A stretch of 64,000 nucleotides of DNA from Chitinophaga niastensis. GTDB taxonomy: Bacteria > Bacteroidota > Bacteroidia > Chitinophagales > Chitinophagaceae. The translations under genes were made by a program, and so were the position numbers. Within the stretch, counting starts at the first letter, position 1. Each line of letters starts with the position of its first letter. The notes below the pieces were generated by a model. The model was not told the DNA's origin. It worked only from the letters and a program-made list of their open reading frames with translations, and made no database searches. Where the stretch lies: NCBI RefSeq assembly GCF_003014755.1, contig NZ_PYAW01000002.1:1364001-1428000 (forward strand), in the 5' to 3' direction. Below, piece after piece: positions 55,131 through 62,675 of the stretch.

Positions 55131-56570
55131 TTAAACCGCAGCTTGCTGCAATTTGCGAATCAGTTTGCCCAATGTTTTTAATCCATCATCTACCTGTTTG
55201 CTCCAGGGATTACCGAAGCTGATACGTAAACAATTACTGTATTTGTTTTGGAGAGAGAAGATACGACCAGGACAGAAGCTGATCTTATGTTTGAGCGCCA
55301 GTTGAAAAAGTTCAAAAGTATTGACAGACGCTTCCAGTTCTATCCATAGTACGCAACCGCCTTGCGGTCTTGATATGCGGGTGCTTTCCGGGAAGTATTC
55401 GCTGATAGCCTGAGAGTACCGTAAACACTGGGTATGCAGCATCTTGCGTAAATTCCGCAGGTGAAATTCGTAGCGGCCTATTTCCAGAAAATGCCCTACG
55501 GCTGCCTGTGGGAGCGAGGCGCAGGCAATGGAGTGGTTTTGTTTCATCAGCAATACTTTCTCCTTGTATTTCCCCGGCATGGTCCAGCCTACGCGGTAGC
55601 CCGGTGCCAGCGACTTTGAGAAGGAATTGCAGAGCAGCACATGTCCGTGTTTATCAAATGTTTTACAGTTGGCGGGTCTTTGTTTGGTGAAATAGAGGTC
55701 GCCATAAATATCATCTTCTATTAGTGCGATATCATATTTCTCCATCATGCCCACCAGTTCTTTTTTGTTTTTGTCCGGCATACAGGAACCCAGTGGGTTG
55801 TTGTAGTTCGTTACAAACAGACAGGCTTTTATTTTATGACGGGGAATCGCTTTATCAAGATAATCGAGGTCTACGCCGGAAGCCGGATGTGTAGGCACTT
55901 CCAGGACTTTCAGTCCCAGGCTTTCAGCCAGTTGCATAGCACCGTAGTAAGCGGGGCTTTCAATGGCAATGGTGTCGCCGGGTTGTGTAACGGCCGTTAA
56001 ACAGAGTGTGAGTGCATCCATACAGCCACTGGTGGTAACCACATCATCTGCCGTGAAAGCGCCACCCCAGGCGAGCGACATACGTGCTATTTGTCCGCGT
56101 AACAGTGCATTGCCCTGTAACTCTTCATAGCCAAGGCCATTGGCGGGCAGCTCCCGTAAAGCGTGTACCACTGCCTTGGCCATTTTTGCTGCCGGTAAAA
56201 GTTCTACCGGAGGCGTGGCTACAGAGAAATTAAGGATATTGGGACTCCTCATGTGACTGAACACTTCCATCACCATATCGCTCACGGTGGCTTCGCTGGC
56301 CTTTTTTACAGGGGCACAGGTGCCGGGCATGGCGGGCATGCGCCGCGAATTAAAACGTATATAATAGCCTGATTTAGGCCTTGATTCAATCAGTCCTTTT
56401 GATTCCAGGTGGTAGTAAGCCTGAAAGGCGGTGCTTAAACTGATGCCTTGCTGTTTGCTGAGTATACGCACGGATGGCAGTTTCTCACCAATCTTCATCA
56501 CTTCTTTTTCTATCAGCTGTTCAATGTTATCTGCTACCTGCAGGTAGAGATGATCGGCAGTTTTAATCAT
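55131..56570 (-). CDS. MocR-type GntR regulator/aminotransferase fusion (copy 1)
   Basis: 479 residues: a GntR winged helix (LPSVRILSKQQGISLSTAFQAYYHLESKGLI) at 20-75, a linker, and a class I aminotransferase domain (TSGCMDALTLCL, NYNNPLGSCMP, IEDDIYGDLYF, PLP-Lys in CNSFSKSLAPGYRVGW). MocR proteins are PLP-binding transcription regulators. Same length and high similarity to 56702-58141, so they are paralogues; the second lies upstream in the same direction. Confidence 0.93.
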   Translation of the reverse strand: MIKTADHLYLQVADNIEQLIEKEVMKIGEKLPSVRILSKQQGISLSTAFQAYYHLESKGLIESRPKSGYYIRFNSRRMPAMPGTCAPVKKASEATVSDMVMEVFSHMRSPNILNFSVATPPVELLPAAKMAKAVVHALRELPANGLGYEELQGNALLRGQIARMSLAWGGAFTADDVVTTSGCMDALTLCLTAVTQPGDTIAIESPAYYGAMQLAESLGLKVLEVPTHPASGVDLDYLDKAIPRHKIKACLFVTNYNNPLGSCMPDKNKKELVGMMEKYDIALIEDDIYGDLYFTKQRPANCKTFDKHGHVLLCNSFSKSLAPGYRVGWTMPGKYKEKVLLMKQNHSIACASLPQAAVGHFLEIGRYEFHLRNLRKMLHTQCLRYSQAISEYFPESTRISRPQGGCVLWIELEASVNTFELFQLALKHKISFCPGRIFSLQNKYSNCLRISFGNPWSKQVDDGLKTLGKLIRKLQQAAV

Positions 56571-56618
56571 AGCGGTAAGTATCTGATATGGCCAAAATTA
56601 CGAAACTGTCATCTGTTT

Positions 56619-56728
56619 TCAAAGCGATTAGCTTTTAGGAGTTAGCTTTTAGGAAATGCAGCGAAGATTTCTGCTTTTATCTCCGCTGTATTTCCTAAAA
56701 GCTAACTCCTAAAAGCTAATTGCTTTGA
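56619..56728. repeat. Palindrome P5 covering the 3' end of the second MocR gene
   Basis: Arms of about 50 bp (56619-56668 with 56679-56728) with three mismatches, all G-U compatible in RNA on one strand. Each arm contains a direct repeat of TTAGCTTTTAGGA (15-bp period). The tip has GCAGCGAAGAT and ATCTCCGCTG, as in the other palindromes. The right arm includes the stop codon and last codons of the gene at 56702. Confidence 0.88.
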
Positions 56729-58141
56729 GATCAGTTTTCCCAATGTCTGTATCGCCCAGGCCTGGTCTTCATTCCAGGGGTTGGCATTGGTGAGCCGCAT
56801 GCAGTTATGGTATTTATCCTGGCTGGAAAACAGTGCTCCGGGCGTAAAAGTAATATGCTGCTCCACAGCTTTCTGGTGCAGTAGCCAGGTGTCTGCTTTG
56901 GGCGGCAATACTACCCAAAGGCTGATGCCGCCATTGGGGCGTGTAAGCTGTGTATCTGCCGGAAAATATTCCTGGATAGCCTTGGTTATCTGCATGGTTT
57001 GCATGCTGAGTGATTGTCGTAGTGATTTCAGGTGAAGGTCCATACGTTGTTGCTCCAGGAACTTCACCAGCATCAGCTGTGGCAATATGCCGGTACTCGC
57101 AGAGGTCATAAATTTCAGCTGGGCTATCTTTTCGTGATACCTGCCACCAATGACCCATCCAATGCGAAGTCCTGCTGCAATGGATTTGGAGAAAGAGGAG
57201 CAATATAATACCCAGCCTTCCTGGTCGTATGTTTTGATGGTTTTAGGCCGCTCCGGCGCAAAATGCAGATCACCGTATACATCATCTTCTATCAGCGGCA
57301 CCTGGTACTTTTGCAGCAGTTTAGCCAGTTGTTCTTTGCTGGGGTCAGGGATGCAGCTGCCCAGCGGATTATTGTAGTTGCTGACAAACAGGCAAGCCTG
57401 TACCTTTTTCTTTTTGAAGGCATCTTCCAGTTTATCCAGGCTGATGCCGGTAACAGGGTCTGTAGGTATTTCCATGGCTTTCATACCCAGACTTTCAATC
57501 GTCAGCAATAAGCCAAAGAAAGTAGGGGATTCAATAGCAATGGTATCACCTGCTTTGGCTACTGCGCGCAGACATAAGCCTGCGGCTTCTATGGCGCCGT
57601 TGGTCACAATGATCTGTTCCGGTAAAATAGCGCGGCCCCAGTTAAGGCATTGCCTGGCAATGTGCCGGCGCAAGGGTTCATGACCGGTAATATCACCGTA
57701 AGGGATATACGAATTTGTCAGCTCACGGGCAGTTTGCTGTAAGGCTTTCTTTAATTTCCCTGCAGGTAACAATGAGGTGTGCGGAGAGGCGCCGATCAAT
57801 GAAACTGTTTTGTGGGTACTGTTGGTTTTCCGGAACATGGCCAGTCGTTCGTTGATCTGTACCCGCGCAGCGGTAGGCATAGGATCTGTTACCGGTGGCA
57901 GTTGCGGCCGTATGGTATGTGAATACTGTACAAAATACCCCGACTTTTCCCGGGCTTCCACCCAGCCCTTTTTTTCGAGATGCAGGTATACCTGTAAAGC
58001 AGTACTGATGCTGATGCCATGCTCCTGGTGTAAAGACCGCACAGACGGGAGTTTGTCGCCAATCCCATATACGCCTTTACTGATCATCGTTTGAATCTTA
58101 TCTGCCAGTTGCAGATATATAAATCCGTTGCTTTTTTTCAT
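56702..58141 (-). CDS. MocR-type GntR regulator/aminotransferase fusion (copy 2)
   Basis: 479 residues: GntR winged helix (LPSVRSLHQEHGISISTALQVYLHLEKKGWV), then aminotransferase domain (NGAIEAAGLCLRA, NYNNPLGSCIP, IEDDVYGDLHF, Lys in CSSFSKSIAAGLRIGW). It is divergent (99 bp) from the NTF2-like and AhpD-like genes at 58241-59048, a common MocR target arrangement. Its last residues (KQLAFRS) are encoded by palindrome P5, whereas copy 1 ends in a different sequence. Confidence 0.93.
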   Translation of the reverse strand: MKKSNGFIYLQLADKIQTMISKGVYGIGDKLPSVRSLHQEHGISISTALQVYLHLEKKGWVEAREKSGYFVQYSHTIRPQLPPVTDPMPTAARVQINERLAMFRKTNSTHKTVSLIGASPHTSLLPAGKLKKALQQTARELTNSYIPYGDITGHEPLRRHIARQCLNWGRAILPEQIIVTNGAIEAAGLCLRAVAKAGDTIAIESPTFFGLLLTIESLGMKAMEIPTDPVTGISLDKLEDAFKKKKVQACLFVSNYNNPLGSCIPDPSKEQLAKLLQKYQVPLIEDDVYGDLHFAPERPKTIKTYDQEGWVLYCSSFSKSIAAGLRIGWVIGGRYHEKIAQLKFMTSASTGILPQLMLVKFLEQQRMDLHLKSLRQSLSMQTMQITKAIQEYFPADTQLTRPNGGISLWVVLPPKADTWLLHQKAVEQHITFTPGALFSSQDKYHNCMRLTNANPWNEDQAWAIQTLGKLISKQLAFRS

Positions 58142-58240
58142 CTGCCTAAAGATAATCTGTTATGGTTTAAATTTCATAATTCTGTATCTGTTTCAGTGCT
58201 TTTTTTTGCTGTTATTTTGTATCCATAATTATATATTCGA

Positions 58241-58588
58241 ATGACAGTTACCAGACACATTGCGCATACATTGGTGAAACTTTGCCGGGACTGGCAATTT
58301 CCGGAAGCACAGGCCACACTATTTCACGAAGAGGCTGTGAACATAGAACCGGATGGTCGTATTACAAAAGGGTTAGCCGCCATCATGGCTAAAGAACAGG
58401 CCTTTTTAAATAGTATTAAGGAAAGACATCTGCTGGAAATTTCTGAACCCATCATCGCGGATAACTATTTCGCTATGCAATTATTGGTAGATGTTACGCT
58501 GGAAAATATTGGCCGGCACGTGCGAAACGAGCTATGCGTATACGAAATACAGGATGGGAAAATTATCCGTGAACAGTTCTTTTATTGA
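58241..58588 (+). CDS. NTF2-like (SnoaL-type) protein
   Basis: 115 residues, a compact NTF2-like fold: LVKLCRDWQFPEAQATLFHEEAVNIEPDGRITKGLAAI in pieces, ending with YEIQDGKIIREQFFY, the conserved tail. It overlaps nothing and precedes the AhpD-like gene by 22 bp; both are probably controlled by the divergent MocR regulator. Confidence 0.82.
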   Translation: MTVTRHIAHTLVKLCRDWQFPEAQATLFHEEAVNIEPDGRITKGLAAIMAKEQAFLNSIKERHLLEISEPIIADNYFAMQLLVDVTLENIGRHVRNELCVYEIQDGKIIREQFFY

Positions 58589-58610
58589 TCTCTACAAAAA
58601 AAACAAAATA

Positions 58611-59048
58611 ATGGAAGCAAGAATGGACATTAGTAAACTGGCGCCAGCTGCTTACAAAGCCGTGATAGGGTTACAGTTAGCTGTTAATAACAGCGGTCTT
58701 GATAAAACCTTGTCTGAACTGATAAAGATTCGTGCATCACAACTCAACGGTTGTGCTTATTGTCTTAATATGCACACCAGGGATGCCCGCAAAATGGGAG
58801 AAACTGAACAACGCATTTATGGTTTGTCTGCCTGGCAGGAAGCGCCTTTTTATACAGATAAAGAACGTGCAGCGCTGGCACTTACAGAAGCCGTTACGCT
58901 CTTATCTTCCAGCCGTGTACCTGACGACGTGTACAATGCAGCAGCAGCGCTGTTTGCCCCCGAAGAAGTAGCGGTGATCACCATGGCTATTGTAACTATT
59001 AATGCATGGAACAGGATAGCGGTAACGTCGAGGACGCTGCCGGATTGA
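58611..59048 (+). CDS. Carboxymuconolactone decarboxylase-family (AhpD-like) protein
   Basis: The frame opens at 58491 inside the previous gene; MEARMDISKLAP from the ATG at 58611 (145 residues) was chosen, with 58623 as alternative. The redox motif NGCAYCLNMHTRDAR (CxxC followed by xxxH) is that of AhpD-like alkylhydroperoxidases. Likely a peroxide- or radical-detoxifying enzyme. Palindrome P2 begins 5 bp after its stop. Confidence 0.9.
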   Translation: MEARMDISKLAPAAYKAVIGLQLAVNNSGLDKTLSELIKIRASQLNGCAYCLNMHTRDARKMGETEQRIYGLSAWQEAPFYTDKERAALALTEAVTLLSSSRVPDDVYNAAAALFAPEEVAVITMAIVTINAWNRIAVTSRTLPD

Positions 59049-59053
59049 GATTG

Positions 59054-59500
59054 TCTTACTCAGGATTAGGCTGATTATGAAGATTACCCCGATTTCTTTT
59101 TTTGATTATAAATTGATTAGCGGAGACCGAAGGGGGTATTGTCTGAACTGTGATTTTTGTGATTAGTATGATTATCCTGATTAGCGGAGATCTCAGCGGA
59201 TATTGTCTGAACCAGGATTTTTAGGATTAAATGGATTACCCTGATGGGTGCCGAAGATTCCAGCGGATATTTTCGCGTATATCTTCGATGCCAAACAACA
59301 TGACACCCATCATGGTAATCCATTTAATCCTAAAAATCCTGGTTCAGACAATATCCGCTGAGATCTCCGCTAATCAGGATAATCATACTAATCACAAAAA
59401 TCACAGTTCAGACAATACCCCCTTCGGTCTCCGCTAATCAATTTATAATCAAAAAAAGAAATCGGGGTAATCTTCATAATCAGCCTAATCCTGAGTAAGA
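59054..59500. repeat. Giant palindrome P2 with 187-bp perfect arms
   Basis: Arms 59054-59240 and 59314-59500 are perfect reverse complements by my reading; with one mismatch (59241/59313) they extend to 59250/59304. Spacer about 53 nt. The arm consists of three units beginning at 59054, 59142 and 59206; the last two start TCTGAAC as in P1. All three carry GATT at 9-bp spacing. Short open frames encoding the same peptide on both strands are by-products of the symmetry. Confidence 0.95.
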
Positions 59501-59543
59501 AAATTTCAGCAAGAATCGGGCTTGCGCCTTCTGGATGTTTCTT

Positions 59544-59551
59544 TACTTTTG
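59544..59551 (+). promoter_or_regulatory. -7 box (TACTTTTG) of the alkA-like gene
   Basis: Full TAnnTTTG match, 4 nt before the ATG at 59556, and 10 nt after an upstream ATG at 59535, which is therefore unlikely to be used. Confidence 0.65.
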
Positions 59552-59555
59552 CTTC

Positions 59556-60464
59556 ATGACCTGGCAAAAGATAAAAATACCGGTGAATGATGCGCAGAAT
59601 TTTTCCTTTGCTGAATGCCTGCATTTCCTTGGAAGATCCGATAAAGAATGTTTGCATTATATCCGCAACGGTAAGCTGCAGAAAATGCTGCTGGCAGACG
59701 GAGAACCCGTAGTGGTGGAGATTGCAGCCGGTGACATACCTGGTCACCTGGAAGCCAGGGTGATAGCGCCTGCAGGAGGACAGGTACCCGAAGCACCTAT
59801 TATTCGTTATGTGACACATTGGTTGCACCTGGATGCCAATTTGCAGTCGTTTTATGATTATACAGAAAAGGATCCTTTGTTAAAGGGGCTGGCACAGGAG
59901 TATCGCGGTTTGCGACTCGTGGGCATGCCCGACTTATTTGAGGCTATCAGCTGGCCTATCATTGGGCAGCAAATTAACCTGGGCTTTGCCTATACACTCC
60001 GGCAACGGTTCATTACTAATTTTGGTTACCATGCAATAGTTGATGGTACCGATTATTATTTATATCCGCATCCGGCAGTAATAGCAGCCCTGACCCCTGA
60101 TCAGCTCACCCCGATGCAGTTTTCCCGGAGTAAGGCATTGTACCTGATTGAAACCGCCAAACAAATGGCCGACGGACATCTTAATGAAACAGATCTCGGC
60201 GCCATGAATTATGAACAGGCACGCGAAAGCCTGGTAGCGCTGAAAGGAATCGGTAACTGGTCTGCCAACTACACACTTATGAAGTACCGGCGTTTCCCGC
60301 AATCTATACTGCTGGAAGATGTAGGGTTGCATAATGCAATAAAAAATAGATTACATTTGGAAGCAAAGCCTTCCATGGCGGAACTGCAACAGTATACAAA
60401 ATCATGGAAGGAGCACGCGGCATATGCCACCTTTTATTTGTGGAGATCCTTATTACCCCAATAA
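59556..60464 (+). CDS. alkA: DNA-3-methyladenine glycosylase II, AlkA-like
   Basis: 302 residues from MTWQKIKIPVNDAQNF; an upstream ATG (59535) lies before the promoter box and is rejected. N-terminal AlkA-like domain, then the helix-hairpin-helix GPD domain: SWPIIGQQINLGFA, LVALKGIGNWSANYTLMKY and catalytic Asp in SILLEDVGLHNAI. It removes alkylated bases. The ogt-like gene 9 bp downstream makes an alkylation-repair operon. Confidence 0.92.
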   Translation: MTWQKIKIPVNDAQNFSFAECLHFLGRSDKECLHYIRNGKLQKMLLADGEPVVVEIAAGDIPGHLEARVIAPAGGQVPEAPIIRYVTHWLHLDANLQSFYDYTEKDPLLKGLAQEYRGLRLVGMPDLFEAISWPIIGQQINLGFAYTLRQRFITNFGYHAIVDGTDYYLYPHPAVIAALTPDQLTPMQFSRSKALYLIETAKQMADGHLNETDLGAMNYEQARESLVALKGIGNWSANYTLMKYRRFPQSILLEDVGLHNAIKNRLHLEAKPSMAELQQYTKSWKEHAAYATFYLWRSLLPQ

Positions 60465-60473
60465 CTTACTAGC

Positions 60474-60959
60474 ATGGAAGAAGAAGTGTATCATCTACGT
60501 ATAGACACTCCCGTTGGACCACTACTGATCAGTGGCACTACTCAATTTATTAATGCCGTTAATTTCACCGACACACCCGCTACTGATTTTCCACAAGCTC
60601 CTCCGGTGCTGCTGAACTGTGCGCAGCAACTCTATGAGTATTTTGGTGGCGACAGAAAAGTATTTGATATCCCTATTGCCCAGCCAGGTACTGAGTTTCA
60701 GCAATCGGTGTGGCAGCAATTACTGGTTATCCCTTTCGGACAAACGATTTCCTATCAGCAACTGGCGCATCGTATCCACAATCCTAAAAGCATCCGCGCT
60801 GTAGGCACCACCAATGGAAAAAATCAGATAGCCATCATCGTTCCCTGTCATCGTGTGATTGGCAGCAATGGCAGTCTTACCGGCTATGCCGGCGGCTTAT
60901 GGCGTAAACGCTGGCTCCTGGAGCATGAGCGCACTGATTTATTTACGGGGCTAATGTGA
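60474..60959 (+). CDS. ogt: Methylated-DNA--protein-cysteine methyltransferase
   Basis: 161 residues with the active-site motif IIVPCHRVIGSNGSLTGYAGG (split here: PCHRV is the acceptor Cys) and the helix-turn-helix region FGQTISYQQLAHRIHNPKSIRAVG in two parts. It repairs O6-alkylguanine in one suicidal transfer. Operon partner of alkA. No Ada-type N-terminal zinc domain is fused. Confidence 0.94.
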   Translation: MEEEVYHLRIDTPVGPLLISGTTQFINAVNFTDTPATDFPQAPPVLLNCAQQLYEYFGGDRKVFDIPIAQPGTEFQQSVWQQLLVIPFGQTISYQQLAHRIHNPKSIRAVGTTNGKNQIAIIVPCHRVIGSNGSLTGYAGGLWRKRWLLEHERTDLFTGLM

Positions 60960-60976
60960 GAGAAGGCCTTCGGCGT

Positions 60977-61152
60977 TTGTCTTGCTCAGGATTAGACTGA
61001 TTAATATGATTACCATGATTTTTTTTGATTTCTGATGATTGCAAACTGATTAACGAATATTCCCATCCGCTTATATCTCCTCTAATCATTTTATAATCAA
61101 GAAAAAGAAATCATGGTAATCATATTAATCAGTTTAATCCTGAGCAAGACAA
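60977..61152. repeat. Long palindrome P4 behind the ogt gene
   Basis: Outer arms 60977-61021 and 61108-61152 match over 45 bp with one G/A difference; the inner part is looser. GATT occurs at four points 9 bp apart (GATTAGACT, GATTAATAT, GATTACCAT, GATT). It begins 17 bp after the ogt stop; unlike P1 and P3 both flanking genes run in the same direction. Confidence 0.9.
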
Positions 61153-61256
61153 TCTGATCTGCTCAAAATACACAGAACTGAATCTGTTTTTACATCTTTA
61201 TTTATCTCAATTTTGATCTCGAATCAGAGATCATCATATCCTATTAAACAGTTATC

Positions 61257-62675
61257 ATGGAAAAGAGATTGCAGGAAGATTTAAAGCACACAGATCAGTT
61301 ATTACAGTTGTCCAAAGATTTCAGCAGTAAATTTTTGTCTGTTATCGATAAGCTGGCAGCAGATAAACAGGTGACGGTGGCCTCCCGCATAGCCTTTCCG
61401 GAAGCGGGTTTGGGCGGTGCCGCCGCTTTGGAAATGTTCCGGCAGCAATATGGAAATAGTATCACCGCCGCCGCAGGACCACGATACTGGGGATTTGTTA
61501 CAGGGGGCGTTACACCCGCTGCATTGATGGGAGATTGGCTTACTTCAGCCATGGATTTGAATTCATCAGATAAGAGCTCAGCCGCCTTTTATATAGAAAC
61601 GGAAACCATTGTTTTATTAAAAGAATTATTTGGCCTGCCGGAAGAACATCTTGGTTGCTTTGTATCCGGTGCTACGATGTCTAATTTTACAGGATTGGCC
61701 ATCGGCCGGCAGTGGCTGGGCCACCAGCGGGGAATAGATATTGGAAGAGATGGAATGGCCGGTTTATCTGATTTGAAAGTGGTATCTGCCACGCCTCATT
61801 CGAGTATTGGCAAAGCTATGTCTATGCTGGGTTTGGGAAGAAACAGCCTGGTGAAGTTACCCACATTGCCCAACAGGGAATGCGTGGATCTTGCCGCATT
61901 AAAAAATTACCTCGAAGAAAATAAAGGGCAGCCTTTTATATATGTAGCCAATGCGGGCACGGTGAATACCGTGGACTTTGACGACATCGCAGCATTGGTG
62001 GAACTTAAAAAAGAATACGGCTTCTGGCTCCATGTAGACGCGGCTTTCGGTGGATTTGCCGCTTGCAGCGATGCTTATAAACATCTGCTGAAAGGCTGGG
62101 AATGGGCAGATAGCATCACTATTGATGCACACAAATGGTTGAATGTACCTTATGATGCCGCCATGATTTTCTGTCGTCATCCGCAATTACAGGTAGAAGT
62201 ATTTCAGAATGCAGGTGCTGCTTACCTGGGCGATCCGGCAGCACATTTTAATTTCATTAATTACATCCCTGAAAACTCCCGCCGGCAGAGGGCTTTGCCA
62301 GCCTGGTTTTCATTGATGGCATATGGTAAAGAAGGATACCGGTGGCTGGTAGAAAATAATATTACACGCGCGCAGGAACTGGGTGATTTGCTGGAGAAAG
62401 ACCCTCATTTTACGTTGTTGTCGCCCGTACGGTTATGTGTTGTTTGTTTCACACTGAATGTAGCAGCAGACGTACAGACCGCAGCGGTAAATGAATTCCT
62501 GGAAGCATTGAATGCCACCGGTGTGGTATGTATGACAGGTACCGTATACCAGGGCCGGCAAGGGATCAGGGCTGCATTGGTCAACTGGAGAACGGCTGCA
62601 AAAGATGTTACAATAGCTTACGATACAATGAAAGGACTCGCAGAAAAAATAGTGAATCAATATACTTATGCGTAA
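61257..62675 (+). CDS. Group II PLP-dependent amino-acid decarboxylase
   Basis: 472 residues. Conserved sites: GFVTGGVTPAALMGDW, FVSGATMSNFTGLAIGRQW, HVDAAFGGFAA and PLP-Lys293 in SITIDAHKWLNVPYDAA. It resembles aromatic-amino-acid/glutamate decarboxylases; the substrate cannot be fixed. Its 3' end overlaps the DMT exporter gene by 8 bp, so the exporter may move the product amine or a related metabolite. Confidence 0.9.
   Translation: MEKRLQEDLKHTDQLLQLSKDFSSKFLSVIDKLAADKQVTVASRIAFPEAGLGGAAALEMFRQQYGNSITAAAGPRYWGFVTGGVTPAALMGDWLTSAMDLNSSDKSSAAFYIETETIVLLKELFGLPEEHLGCFVSGATMSNFTGLAIGRQWLGHQRGIDIGRDGMAGLSDLKVVSATPHSSIGKAMSMLGLGRNSLVKLPTLPNRECVDLAALKNYLEENKGQPFIYVANAGTVNTVDFDDIAALVELKKEYGFWLHVDAAFGGFAACSDAYKHLLKGWEWADSITIDAHKWLNVPYDAAMIFCRHPQLQVEVFQNAGAAYLGDPAAHFNFINYIPENSRRQRALPAWFSLMAYGKEGYRWLVENNITRAQELGDLLEKDPHFTLLSPVRLCVVCFTLNVAADVQTAAVNEFLEALNATGVVCMTGTVYQGRQGIRAALVNWRTAAKDVTIAYDTMKGLAEKIVNQYTYA

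Noticed and set aside
59117..59437. Open frames on both strands inside palindrome P2 (59117-59323 minus, 59231-59437 plus) with an identical C-terminal peptide
   Set aside because: They encode the same peptide on opposite strands only because the DNA is palindromic; there is no conserved start or independent coding signal. The same holds for 33421-33735 (minus) and 33915-34175 (plus) at P1.
28196..61152. The palindromes as ordinary intrinsic terminators
   Set aside because: Their stems are far too long, and no T run follows the arms; the window's genuine terminators (14983, 17173, 24506, 55081) look quite different.
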